Below are positions 34,137-42,395 of a DNA stretch of 42,395 nucleotides, piece after piece. Source of the DNA: JANOZM01 sp031429355 (GTDB taxonomy: Bacteria > Pseudomonadota > Gammaproteobacteria > Burkholderiales > Burkholderiaceae_E); assembly GCA_031429355.1 (NCBI GenBank), contig JANOZM010000011.1, forward strand, positions 1-42,395, read 5' to 3'. Each line of letters begins with the position of its first letter. Position 1 is the stretch's first letter. The notes beneath the pieces were generated by a model. That model was not told where the DNA came from. It did not search any database and was given only the letters and a program-made list of their open reading frames with translations. The position numbers were made by a program, and so were the translations under genes.

Positions 34137-37100
34137 TTAAGAGCGGTCTAAGTCAATATCGATACCGAGTGAACGGATCTCTTTGACCAACACGTTAAAC
34201 GACTCAGGCATACCGGCATCAATAGTGTGATCACCCTTAACCAAGTTTTCATACACCTTGGTACGGCCATTCACGTCATCTGATTTCACGGTCAGCATCT
34301 CTTGCAATACATACGAGGCACCGTAGGCTTCTAGCGCCCACACTTCCATCTCACCAAAACGCTGTCCACCGAACTGCGCTTTACCACCCAATGGTTGCTG
34401 TGTAACCAGCGAGTATGGGCCGGTTGAACGCGCGTGCATCTTGTCGTCAACCAAGTGGTGCAGTTTTAGCATGTGCATATAACCCACTGTGGTCGGACGA
34501 TCAAATGCATCGCCGGTACGACCATCATGCAAAGTGACTTGCGTTTTGCTTGGTGTGAAACCGATTTGCTTGGTGCGTGGATCATCATCTGGATAAGCCA
34601 AGTCAAGCATTGCGGTAATTTCTTTTTCGGAAGCACCATCGAATACCGGTGATGCGAAAGGCACACCGTTTTTAAGGTTGTGCGCCAATTCCAAAATAGC
34701 TTCATCACTAAAGCTGGCGATGTCTTCTTTTTGGCCGTTGGAGTTGTACAACTTCTCCATATAGGCACGCACTTCGTTAGCAGCAGCTTGGCGTTGCATC
34801 ATTTCACCGATGCGTAAACCAATACCTTTAGCAGCCCAACCTAAATGCACTTCAAGAATTTGACCAATGTTCATACGCGATGGAACACCTAATGGGTTCA
34901 ACACGATGTCTACTGGCGTACCGTCGGCCATGTAAGGCAAATCTTCTACTGGACAAATCTTTGAGACCACACCTTTGTTACCGTGACGTCCCGCCATTTT
35001 ATCGCCAGGTTGCAAACGACGCTTCACAGCCAAATACACTTTGACCATTTTAAGGACGCCTGGTGGCAGCTCATCGCCTTGCGTTAATTTTTTGCGCTTT
35101 TCTTCAAAGGACAAATCAAACGAATGACGCTTTTGCTCAACCGATTCTTTTAACTGCTCTAACTGAGTCGCAAAAGCTTCGTCAGATAAACGTACTTCGA
35201 ACCACTGGTAACGATCTAAGCTAGCCAAGTATTCGGGTGTCACTGCTTCGCCTTTAGCGATACGCAAGGTACCGGCTGTTGGGCCACCGTTAACTACTTT
35301 GCCTGCTAAGAAACGCTCTACGCGTGAGAAGGTATCGTTTTCAACAATACGCAACTGGTCGTTTAAATCTAAACGGAAACGCTTGAGTTCGTCATCAATA
35401 ATCGACTGCGCACGCTTATCGCGCACAATACCTTCGCGCGTAAATACTTGCACGTCGATTACAGTGCCGTTCATGCCGGAAGGCACGCGTAAGCTGGTGT
35501 CTTTAACGTCAGAAGCTTTTTCGCCGAAAATTGCGCGCAATAACTTTTCTTCTGGTGTTAACTGAGTTTCACCTTTTGGTGTCACTTTACCAACCAACAC
35601 GTCGCCCGCAGCTACTTCGGCACCGATGTAAACAATACCCGCATCGTCCAAGCGACCCAATTGGTTTTCGCTTAGGTTTGAAATATCGCGGGTAATTTCT
35701 TCAGAGCCTAATTTTGTATCACGAGCTAGAACCGATAACTCTTCGATATGAATCGAAGTGTAACGATCGTCAGCCACAACGCGTTCGCTAATTAAGATTG
35801 AATCTTCGAAGTTATAACCGTTCCAAGGCATAAACGCGACGAGCATGTTTTGACCTAAAGCCAATTCGCCTAAGTCGGTTGATGCACCGTCAGCCAACAC
35901 GTCACCGCGTGAAATCCTATCGCCCTTACGAACGATTGGACGCTGGTTAATATTGGTGTTTTGGTTTGAACGGGTGTACTTGATGAGGTTGTAAATATCC
36001 ACACCAACTTCGCCACCACCGGCTTCATCATCGTTTACACGAATAACGATACGGCTTGAATCAACGTAGTCTACGAAGCCACCGCGCAATGCAGTAACAA
36101 CTGTGCCTGAGTCGACCGCGCAAGTGCGCTCGATACCGGTACCGACGACGGGTTTTTCTGGACGTAAGCAAGGCACCGCTTGACGTTGCATGTTCGAGCC
36201 CATCAAGGCGCGGTTGGCATCGTCATGCTCTAAGAACGGAATTAACGAAGCGGCAACCGACACGATTTGTGTTGGTGCAACGTCCATGTATTCCACACGG
36301 TCAGCGGTGCTCAATTGCGTTTCGCCGTTAACGCGAACCGAAATTAAATCACCAATCAGTTTGTTGGTGCTATCGAACTCGGTGTTGGCCTGAGCAATCG
36401 TGTAACGACCTTCTTCAATCGCTGACAAGTATTGAATTTCGTCAGTGACTCGGCCATCGGTTACTTTGCGATACGCTGTTTCTAAGAAGCCAAAATCGTT
36501 AAGACGCGCAAACAAAGCCAATGAGTTAATTAGACCAATGTTTGGTCCCTCAGGAGTTTCAATTGGGCATACACGACCGTAGTGCGTTGGATGTACGTCA
36601 CGTACTTCGAAGCCAGCACGTTCACGCGTTAGACCACCTGGGCCTAATGCAGAGATACGACGCTTGTGCGTAATCTCGGACAACGGATTGGTTTGATCCA
36701 TAAACTGCGATAGTTGACTTGAACCAAAGAACTCACGAATCGCAGCAGAAATTGGTTTGCTGTTAATCAGATCGTGCGGCAACAATTGCTCGGTCTCGGC
36801 TTGGCCTAAACGCTCTTTAACAGCACGCTCAACACGCACTAAACCAGCACGGAATTGGTTCTCGGCTAATTCGCCAACGCAACGGACGCGACGATTACCT
36901 AAGTGATCGATGTCGTCAATTTCGCCTTTACCATTTCGCAAATCAACCAAAATCTTGATGACATCGATGATGTCTTCGTTGGTTAAGGTCATTGGTCCCG
37001 TTGGATCATCACGGTTTACGCGGCGGTTAAACTTCATACGGCCAACGCGTGACAAGTCGTATGCATCAGCCGAGTAGAACAAGCGGTTGAACAATGCTTC

Positions 37101-38258
37101 AACTGCATCTTCGGTTGGCGGCTCGCCTGGACGCATCATACGATAGATAGCGATACGCGCTGCGTTTTGATCAGCGGTTTCGTCAGCACGCAAAGTAAGC
37201 GACATAAACGGACCACGATCGAGATCGTTGGTGTATAGCGTTTTAAAGTCTTTAATGTTGGCGGTACGCATTTTTTTCAGCGTATCTAAACCAATTTCTT
37301 CGTTAGCTTGTGCAACCACTTCACCGGTTTCTGGATCGACAATGTTAGTCGCAATTACGCGGCCTAAAACATAGTCTTCAGGAACTGAAATGATTTTTAC
37401 ATTTGCGGCTTCGAGGTCGCGAATGTGCTTGCCGGTAACGCGCTTGTCTTTTGGAACAATCACATTGCCGTTTTTGTCATTGATATCAAAGCGGGCAGTT
37501 TCGCCTTTTAAACGCTCGGGCACCAACTCCATCATTGCGCCTTCGTTTTGTAGCTGGAAGCCATCAAAGTCGAAGAAGTGCGCCAGGATAGTTTCTGGTG
37601 TTAAGCCAATGGCTTTAAGCAAGATCGTAACGGGCATTTTACGGCGACGATCGACGCGGAAGTACAACACGTCTTTCGGATCAAATTCGTAATCGAGCCA
37701 TGAGCCGCGATAAGGAATGATACGCGCCGAGAACAACAACTTGCCGGAGCTATGGGTCTTGCCGCGATCGTGTTCAAAGAACACGCCTGGCGAACGATGT
37801 AACTGCGAAACGATTACGCGCTCTGTGCCGTTAATAACAAACGAACCATTGGTGGTCATAAGCGGAATTTCGCCCATATACACTTCTTGTTCTTTGATTT
37901 CTTTAACGGTTGGCTTGGCTGCTTCGCGATCCATAATGATTAAGCGCAACTTAGCGCGTAATGGAGCACAGAAGGTTAGACCACGCTGTTGACATTCTTT
38001 AACGTCAAATGCGGGGTTGCCTAAGGCATAGCTAACAAACTCCAAACGTGCGAACTGATTGTGCGACACGATTGGGAAAATCGACATAAAGGCAGCTTGC
38101 AAGCCTTGGGTATTTCTTGCAGTACCAGCCACTTCGGCCTGCAAAAAGTGAGTGTAGGACTCTAATTGTGTGGTGAGAAGATACGGTACTTCTAGAACCG
38201 TCCGGCGCTTCGCAAAACTTTTACGGATCCGTTTTTGTTCGGTGTATGTGTAGGACAT
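34137..38258 (-). CDS. rpoB: RNA polymerase subunit beta
   Basis: 1373 residues. I take the ATG at 38258 (MSYTYTEQKRIRKSFAKR), which has GGAG six bases upstream and the standard N-terminus; an in-frame start 30 codons earlier lies in the attenuator region. The rifampicin-binding region GSSQLSQFMDQTNPLSEITHKRRISALGPGG reads as wild type, and KPGDKMAGRHGNKGV-like (QPGDKMAGRHGNKGVVSK) and EMEVWALEAYGA segments are present. It is co-transcribed with rplL upstream and rpoC downstream. Confidence 0.99.
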   Translation of the reverse strand: MSYTYTEQKRIRKSFAKRRTVLEVPYLLTTQLESYTHFLQAEVAGTARNTQGLQAAFMSIFPIVSHNQFARLEFVSYALGNPAFDVKECQQRGLTFCAPLRAKLRLIIMDREAAKPTVKEIKEQEVYMGEIPLMTTNGSFVINGTERVIVSQLHRSPGVFFEHDRGKTHSSGKLLFSARIIPYRGSWLDYEFDPKDVLYFRVDRRRKMPVTILLKAIGLTPETILAHFFDFDGFQLQNEGAMMELVPERLKGETARFDINDKNGNVIVPKDKRVTGKHIRDLEAANVKIISVPEDYVLGRVIATNIVDPETGEVVAQANEEIGLDTLKKMRTANIKDFKTLYTNDLDRGPFMSLTLRADETADQNAARIAIYRMMRPGEPPTEDAVEALFNRLFYSADAYDLSRVGRMKFNRRVNRDDPTGPMTLTNEDIIDVIKILVDLRNGKGEIDDIDHLGNRRVRCVGELAENQFRAGLVRVERAVKERLGQAETEQLLPHDLINSKPISAAIREFFGSSQLSQFMDQTNPLSEITHKRRISALGPGGLTRERAGFEVRDVHPTHYGRVCPIETPEGPNIGLINSLALFARLNDFGFLETAYRKVTDGRVTDEIQYLSAIEEGRYTIAQANTEFDSTNKLIGDLISVRVNGETQLSTADRVEYMDVAPTQIVSVAASLIPFLEHDDANRALMGSNMQRQAVPCLRPEKPVVGTGIERTCAVDSGTVVTALRGGFVDYVDSSRIVIRVNDDEAGGGEVGVDIYNLIKYTRSNQNTNINQRPIVRKGDRISRGDVLADGASTDLGELALGQNMLVAFMPWNGYNFEDSILISERVVADDRYTSIHIEELSVLARDTKLGSEEITRDISNLSENQLGRLDDAGIVYIGAEVAAGDVLVGKVTPKGETQLTPEEKLLRAIFGEKASDVKDTSLRVPSGMNGTVIDVQVFTREGIVRDKRAQSIIDDELKRFRLDLNDQLRIVENDTFSRVERFLAGKVVNGGPTAGTLRIAKGEAVTPEYLASLDRYQWFEVRLSDEAFATQLEQLKESVEQKRHSFDLSFEEKRKKLTQGDELPPGVLKMVKVYLAVKRRLQPGDKMAGRHGNKGVVSKICPVEDLPYMADGTPVDIVLNPLGVPSRMNIGQILEVHLGWAAKGIGLRIGEMMQRQAAANEVRAYMEKLYNSNGQKEDIASFSDEAILELAHNLKNGVPFASPVFDGASEKEITAMLDLAYPDDDPRTKQIGFTPSKTQVTLHDGRTGDAFDRPTTVGYMHMLKLHHLVDDKMHARSTGPYSLVTQQPLGGKAQFGGQRFGEMEVWALEAYGASYVLQEMLTVKSDDVNGRTKVYENLVKGDHTIDAGMPESFNVLVKEIRSLGIDIDLDRS

Positions 38259-38383
38259 TAAATGCTCCGATAGTCCTCGTACGAGGAGTTGAAAATCATC
38301 AAACTTTAGAAACTGATGGCTTGCAAACTCGCCACACCAAACAAACACTCAGTTCGTAAAACTCGAGAAACCTTTAAACAACA

Positions 38384-38411
38384 AAACCCGGCACCGAAAA
38401 GCACCGGGTTT
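38384..38411 (-). terminator. Attenuator-like hairpin between rplL and rpoB
   Basis: An 8-bp perfect stem AAACCCGG / CCGGGTTT is followed on the minus strand by TGTTGTTT. Its place between rplL and rpoB matches the partial terminator known there in E. coli, which sets the ratio of L12 to polymerase. Confidence 0.7.
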
Positions 38412-38428
38412 GTTGCTGACGAAAGCAA

Positions 38429-38806
38429 TTACTTGATTTCGACTTTAGCACCAGCATCTTCGAGTTGCTTTTTGAGCGCGTCGGAGTCAGCTTTGTTGAT
38501 CGCTTCTTTTACTGCCTTTGGAGCGCCGTCAACTAAGTCTTTAGCTTCTTTTAAGCCCAAGCCAGTTGCTGCACGAACCACTTTAATAACTTCAACTTTC
38601 TTCTCACCAGCTGCCATTAGCATCACGGTGAATTCGGTTTTCTCTTCAACGGCAGCAGCGGCACCAGCAGCAGCAGGTGCAGCTGCAGCAACTGCAGCAG
38701 CAGCTGAAACGCCAAATTTTTCTTCCATTTCTTTGATCAATTCTGATAAATCAAGAACTGACATTCCTGCGATCGCGTCGAGGATTTCTGCTTTGTTTAA
38801 AGCCAT
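38429..38806 (-). CDS. rplL: 50S ribosomal protein L7/L12
   Basis: 125 residues: N-terminal dimer domain (ILDAIAGMSVLDLSELIKEMEEKFGV), an Ala-rich hinge (AAAAVAAAAPAAAGAAAA) and the factor-binding C-terminal domain (EFTVMLMAAGEKKVEVIKVVRAATGLGLKEAKDLVDGAPK). It forms the stalk that recruits translation GTPases. The hinge gives a low-complexity run of GCA/GCT codons. Confidence 0.99.
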   Translation of the reverse strand: MALNKAEILDAIAGMSVLDLSELIKEMEEKFGVSAAAAVAAAAPAAAGAAAAVEEKTEFTVMLMAAGEKKVEVIKVVRAATGLGLKEAKDLVDGAPKAVKEAINKADSDALKKQLEDAGAKVEIK

Positions 38807-38868
38807 TTTGTAATACTCCAGTTATGCAAAAAGTTTGTAGTAAGTCTGAAACGCATTTAGTCTAAAAG

Positions 38869-39393
38869 TTAGGCGCTTTGCTTTTGATCGCGTACAGCAG
38901 CGAGGCCACGAACAAACTTCGTCGGGACTTCGTTGAGGGTGCGAACAAATTTAGCAATAGGAGCCTGCATCGTGCCCATAAGTTTCGAAAGCAACTCTTC
39001 GCGACTTGGTAAGGAGGCCAGGGCCTTCACACCATTTACGTCCATCATCACGTTTGGCATCGCGCCACACTTGATTACGAACTTGTCGTTGGTCTTTGCA
39101 AAATCACTCATGACCTTAGCGGCGCTGACTGGGTCTTTGGAAATACCGTACATCAAAGGGCCAACCATATGGTCAGACAATTTCTCGTACGATGTTCCAG
39201 CAACCGCGCGGCGGGCTAGGGTGTTTTTTAACACGCGCAGATAAACACCTTTTGCGCGGGCCTGCTTGCGCAATTCGGTGATCTTCGCTACTTCTAGACC
39301 ACGGTATTCGGCAAGAATCATCGATTGAGCGTTCGCAATAACTGCGCTCACTTCTTCGACAACGACTGCCTTTTCTTGGCGATTAAGCGCCAT
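38869..39393 (-). CDS. rplJ: 50S ribosomal protein L10
   Basis: 174 residues from the ATG at 39393 (MALNRQEKAVVVEEV). An ATG two codons earlier is too close to the AAGGAG ribosome site. L10 anchors the L7/L12 stalk on 23S rRNA. The RVLKNTLARRAV and GPLMYGISKDPVSAAKV segments are typical. In other bacteria L10-L12 represses this operon by binding the rplJ leader. Confidence 0.98.
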   Translation of the reverse strand: MALNRQEKAVVVEEVSAVIANAQSMILAEYRGLEVAKITELRKQARAKGVYLRVLKNTLARRAVAGTSYEKLSDHMVGPLMYGISKDPVSAAKVMSDFAKTNDKFVIKCGAMPNVMMDVNGVKALASLPSREELLSKLMGTMQAPIAKFVRTLNEVPTKFVRGLAAVRDQKQSA

Positions 39394-39684
39394 GGTCATG
39401 CTCCTTAATAAATGCTTTCGGCGGGATTGCCTCTGGCATCGTTACAACACGGCGACTGACTCATCATGCGACTACAACTTTGCAACCACATTTTGTTTTC
39501 CAGGACCGCCATCTAGGAAGGCTCAGGTTTTAAAATCACCACTAAAGCTAGCGATCTAATTCCCAAATTAACGACCAATTTTCAATAAAGAAAATTAAGG
39601 TCTACCTACCGTCTTTGACAACCCACCGCTTTACTTAAATCAAATAAAGCGATGGCCCAAAGTTCTTAAAATTTAAACTGCGAA
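39394..39684 (-). other. rplA-rplJ intergenic leader
   Basis: About 290 bases without a gene. Near its start a 10-bp hairpin (39624-39654, CACCGCTTTA / TAAAGCGATG, one mismatch or wobble) follows rplA but has no T-tract. The rest is the rplJ 5' leader, where L10 autoregulation is expected from other bacteria; I could not verify the fold by eye. Confidence 0.45.
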
Positions 39685-40383
39685 TTAAACAGCAAGTACT
39701 GATGCTGGTTCGACGCGAACGCCCACACCCATGGTGCTCGACAATGCAACCTTACGCAGGTAGATGCCTTTTGAGCTTGCAGGTTTGGACTTGTTCAATG
39801 CTTCGATTAGTGCTTTCAAGTTGGAATTTAATGCATCCACATTGAATGAAGCGCGACCTAGCGTGCAATGAATAATGCCGCCTTTGTCAGTACGGTACTG
39901 AACTTGACCAGCTTTTGCATTTTTAACTGCAGTCGCTACGTCAGGCGTAACCGTGCCAACTTTTGGGTTAGGCATTAAACCGCGTGGGCCTAAAATTTGA
40001 CCTAAGGTACCCACAATTTTCATTGCGTCAGGTGAAGCAATCACAACGTCAAAGTTGATGTTGCCCGCTTTAATTTGCTCGGCTAATTCTTCCATACCAA
40101 CGATGTCGGCACCGGCAGCTTTAGCTTCTTCAACTTTAGCGCCTTGTGTAAACACAGCGACGCGAACCGATTTACCGGTACCTGCTGGCAACACAACAGA
40201 GCCACGAACTACTTGGTCTGACTTCTTAGGGTCCACACCCAATTGAACCGCTACGTCGATCGACTCGTCGAACTTTGCTGTAGCGCATTCTTTTGCTAAT
40301 GCCAAACCTTCGGCAGCGGTGTAGTACTTAGTGCGATCAACCTTAGGGGCGATCTTTTGAATTCTTTTCGCAACTTTAGCCAT
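39685..40383 (-). CDS. rplA: 50S ribosomal protein L1
   Basis: 232 residues, usual length. L1 forms the mobile stalk near the E site and in other bacteria represses its own rplKA mRNA. The signature region GPRGLMPNPKVGTVTPDVATAVKNAKAGQ is intact. It begins 4 bases after rplK. Confidence 0.99.
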   Translation of the reverse strand: MAKVAKRIQKIAPKVDRTKYYTAAEGLALAKECATAKFDESIDVAVQLGVDPKKSDQVVRGSVVLPAGTGKSVRVAVFTQGAKVEEAKAAGADIVGMEELAEQIKAGNINFDVVIASPDAMKIVGTLGQILGPRGLMPNPKVGTVTPDVATAVKNAKAGQVQYRTDKGGIIHCTLGRASFNVDALNSNLKALIEALNKSKPASSKGIYLRKVALSSTMGVGVRVEPASVLAV

Positions 40384-40387
40384 TTGC

Positions 40388-40819
40388 TTAAACTCCCTCT
40401 ACCGTGATGCCCATACTGCGTGCGCTACCAGCGATGGTGCGAACGGCTGCGTCTAAGTCGGCAGCTGTAAGGTCAGGCATTTTTGTTTTAGCGATTTCTT
40501 CGACTTGCGCACGAGTGATCTTAGCAACCTTGTCGGTATGCGGGGTCTTTGAACCCTTTTCGATCTTGGCGGCTTTCTTCAACAAGATAGACGCGGGTGG
40601 CGTCTTCATGATGAAAGTGAAGCTCTTGTCTGCAAACGCAGTAATAACAACTGGAATTGGTAGACCAGGCTCTAAACCTTGTGTCTGCGCGTTAAACGCC
40701 TTACAGAATTCCATAATATTCAGACCGCGCTGACCTAGCGCTGGACCGATTGGGGGCGAAGGGTTTGCCTTGCCTGCGGGGACTTGCAGCTTAATAAAGC
40801 CGACGATTTTTTTCGCCAT
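40388..40819 (-). CDS. rplK: 50S ribosomal protein L11
   Basis: 143 residues (MAKKIVGFIKLQVPAGKANPSPPIGPALGQRGLNIMEF...). L11 belongs to the GTPase-associated centre and is needed for RelA activation in known systems. The C-terminal RNA-binding end IAGSARSMGITVEGV is intact. It pairs with rplA. Confidence 0.99.
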   Translation of the reverse strand: MAKKIVGFIKLQVPAGKANPSPPIGPALGQRGLNIMEFCKAFNAQTQGLEPGLPIPVVITAFADKSFTFIMKTPPASILLKKAAKIEKGSKTPHTDKVAKITRAQVEEIAKTKMPDLTAADLDAAVRTIAGSARSMGITVEGV

Positions 40820-40944
40820 GCTTGACTCCTAATATGAGTAATAGCGCATTGGTAAACAAGTACCGTTGCTCCTCGTTAAACTCGCTGTAAAACTTAAATG
40901 CCAAAGCCGCGAGCTATAAACTTTGACCGATTTACTACAAAACT

Positions 40945-41481
40945 TTAAACTTTTTCTACTTGGCCAAACTCGAGCTCGACCGGTGTTGCGCGACCAAAAA
41001 TCGTAACCGAAACGCGTAGGCGACTTTTTTCGTAGTTAACTTCTTCGACGTTGCCATTAAAGTCTGCGAACGGACCGTCTTTAACGCGCACCATTTCGCC
41101 CACTTCAAACAAGGTCTTGGGCCGAGGCTTCTCGACACCTTCTTGCATTTGGGTCATGATTTTTTCGACTTCTTTTTCAGAAATCGGAGCTGGTCGGCTG
41201 CCCGAACCACCCAAGAAACCAGTGACTTTGCCCGTGCTTTTTACTAAATGCCAAGTGTCATCAGTCATTTCCATTTCGACTAATACATAGCCGGGAAAGA
41301 AACGACGCTCGGTAATGGTCTTTTGACCATTTTTCATTTCGACCACTTCTTCAGTGGGCACTAAAATTTTGCCAAACATCGTTTGCATGGCTGCGCGATC
41401 AATCCGCTCCTGCAAGGAGCGGGCTACGCTTTTTTCCATACCCGAATAGGCATGCACAACGTACCAACGCTTAGTAGACAT
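40945..41481 (-). CDS. nusG: Transcription termination/antitermination factor NusG
   Basis: 178 residues from the ATG at 41481 (MSTKRWYVVHAYSGMEKSVARSL). Start chosen on family N-terminus; a longer frame reaches into secE. The NGN domain (FPGYVLVEMEMTDDTWHLVKST) and the C-terminal KOW domain (VGEMVRVKDGPFADFNGNVEEVNYEKSRLRVSV) are complete. It links RNA polymerase with Rho or the ribosome. It begins 2 bases after secE. Confidence 0.98.
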   Translation of the reverse strand: MSTKRWYVVHAYSGMEKSVARSLQERIDRAAMQTMFGKILVPTEEVVEMKNGQKTITERRFFPGYVLVEMEMTDDTWHLVKSTGKVTGFLGGSGSRPAPISEKEVEKIMTQMQEGVEKPRPKTLFEVGEMVRVKDGPFADFNGNVEEVNYEKSRLRVSVTIFGRATPVELEFGQVEKV

Positions 41482-41483
41482 GT

Positions 41484-41858
41484 TTATTTCCAACGCAACA
41501 ACAAATCGTAAATGATCCACTCGAGTAACTTGTCAGTTCCCCAGAGCAAAATCGATGCGATCAAGGAGAACGCAAATACGATCAAAGTCATTTGCACAGT
41601 TTCTTTTCGCGTCGGCCAAGTTACTCGTTTGGCTTCAGCTACAGCATCTTTTAAAAACGCAACAAGGCGCTGGCCAGGACCACTTGTCCACGCCAATCCA
41701 GCACCTGCGATAAAGCCAATCAAAATCATTCCGATGCGCGCCGCCACCGGCTGTTTACCGAAATAGTAGTAAGCAGCGATGCCAGCTAATGCGCACAGAA
41801 TCGCTAGCCCTACTTTTGCCTTATCGGCACCACTCGTAACTTCTTCTACGTTTGACAT
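41484..41858 (-). CDS. secE: Preprotein translocase subunit SecE
   Basis: 124 residues with three predicted membrane segments (around 16-33, 41-57 and 90-110), like the long proteobacterial form. The conserved SecE motif, FLKDAVAEAKRVTWPTRKETVQMT, precedes the last membrane segment. SecE clamps SecY in the inner-membrane channel. It is coupled to nusG. Confidence 0.97.
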   Translation of the reverse strand: MSNVEEVTSGADKAKVGLAILCALAGIAAYYYFGKQPVAARIGMILIGFIAGAGLAWTSGPGQRLVAFLKDAVAEAKRVTWPTRKETVQMTLIVFAFSLIASILLWGTDKLLEWIIYDLLLRWK

Positions 41859-41912
41859 GATTTTCGTGAATACGATTCTAGTGACTACATTTGGTACTAA
41901 CTAAGTACAGAT

Positions 41913-41962
41913 GACCGGACCATCGAACTGAACAACTCCAGATCGATGGCCCGGTCTTTTTT
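41913..41962 (+). terminator. Strong hairpin with T-tract between tRNA-Trp and secE
   Basis: GACCGG-A-CCATCGA pairs with TCGATGG-C-CCGGTC (13 bp, one mismatch) and is followed on the plus strand by six T that touch the 3' end of the tRNA gene. As a terminator it points against the genes around it. On the coding (minus) strand it has no T-tract and may instead mark a processing site between the tRNA and secE. Confidence 0.55.
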
Positions 41963-42037
41963 GGCAGGGGCGGAGGGAATCGAACCCCCAACCTACGGTT
42001 TTGGAGACCGTCACTCTGCCAGTTGAGCTACGCCCCT
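41962..42037 (-). tRNA. trnW: tRNA-Trp (anticodon CCA)
   Basis: 76 bases with the CCA end encoded. The acceptor stem is AGGGGCG / CGCCCCT; the D-loop AGCTCAACTGGCAGAG, anticodon loop CTCCAAA and T-loop GTTCGATTC are all standard. The position between tuf and secE is conserved in betaproteobacteria. Confidence 0.97.
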
Positions 42038-42121
42038 ATTTCTTTACTACTGCAACTTTTACTACAGCAACTTTTACTAGTACAACATACGCGTTACAAC
42101 CTACGCGCTTTTAACTACGTA

Positions 42122-42395
42122 TTACTTAATAATTTTAGCCACAACACCAGCACCTACGGTACGGCCACCTTCACGAATCGCAAAGCGCAAGCCCTGCTCC
42201 ATCGCGATTGGGTTAATCAAGGTAACGATCATCTTCACGTTGTCGCCTGGCATTACCATCTCGGTGCCTTCAGGTAACACAACACTGCCCGTTACGTCCG
42301 TTGTACGGAAGTAAAACTGGGGACGGTAGTTGTTAAAGAATGGTGTGTGACGACCACCTTCGTCTTTGGACAAAATGTACACCTCACACTCGAAC
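42122..42395 (-). CDS. tuf: Elongation factor Tu, C-terminal part (cut by window edge)
   Basis: The last 90 or so codons are present: FECEVYILSKDEGGRHTPFF, then RPQFYFRTTDVTGSV and the C-terminus GLRFAIREGGRTVGAGVVAKIIK, which are EF-Tu domains II/III. The gene continues past the right edge. This is the second tuf copy; the first lies at the left edge. It precedes tRNA-Trp, the usual tufB-like place. Confidence 0.97.
   Translation of the reverse strand, partial: FECEVYILSKDEGGRHTPFFNNYRPQFYFRTTDVTGSVVLPEGTEMVMPGDNVKMIVTLINPIAMEQGLRFAIREGGRTVGAGVVAKIIK

Overview
The window looks like the chromosome of a betaproteobacterium, probably Burkholderiales-like with moderate GC. This rests on the gene order tuf - tRNA-Trp(CCA) - secE - nusG - rplKAJL - rpoBC, a second tuf behind rpsL-rpsG-fusA, and a 1373-residue RpoB with a 1409-residue RpoC. 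It is an inference from order and protein character; I could not search databases.

Layout. Both ends are core informational genes on the minus strand. At the right end (about 29.9-42.4 kb) lie tuf (partial), tRNA-Trp, secE, nusG, rplK, rplA, rplJ, rplL, rpoB and rpoC. At the left end (1-3530) lie rpsL, rpsG, fusA and tuf (partial). In many betaproteobacteria rpoC is followed closely by rpsL. Here about 26 kb of accessory DNA separates them, and the str operon has its own consensus-like promoter at the junction (about 3686-3715).

Accessory part 1 (3.8-8.3 kb): a TetR regulator overlapping an alpha/beta hydrolase, with a palindromic operator upstream, and a large lipoprotein zinc metalloprotease.

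Accessory part 2 (8.8-23.8 kb): a beta-1,3-glucan (laminarin-like) utilisation locus. It has a LacI regulator, a CUT1 sugar ABC transporter (binding protein and two permeases, no ATPase), a GH1 beta-glucosidase, a GH17-like lipoprotein, an outer-membrane porin-like protein, a GH81 endo-beta-1,3-glucanase, a lipoprotein with three repeated carbohydrate-binding-like modules, and glucokinase. Four matches to the 14-bp palindrome TGAAAGCGCTTTCA (three exact, one with a single mismatch) stand before the transporter operon, the porin, GH81 and the module lipoprotein, so the locus looks like one regulon. The expected flow is: GH81/GH17 cut glucan outside the cell, the porin and ABC transporter import oligosaccharides, GH1 releases glucose and Glk phosphorylates it.

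Accessory part 3 (23.8-29.9 kb): the most unusual part. Three toxin-antitoxin pairs, one or two small unknown ORFs and a two-gene unknown operon are interspersed with broken copies of the 3' part of rpoC, remnants of the rpoC terminator, and three identical copies of an 88-bp element with 24-bp perfect inverted ends. Read on the minus strand, the recurring unit is [rpoC 3' fragment - terminator - palindrome - cargo]. The broken copies lack the same last ~100 codons of rpoC, and one differs from native rpoC almost only at synonymous sites. This suggests a cassette-like accretion hotspot next to rpoC, possibly built by import from relatives. The mechanism is inference.
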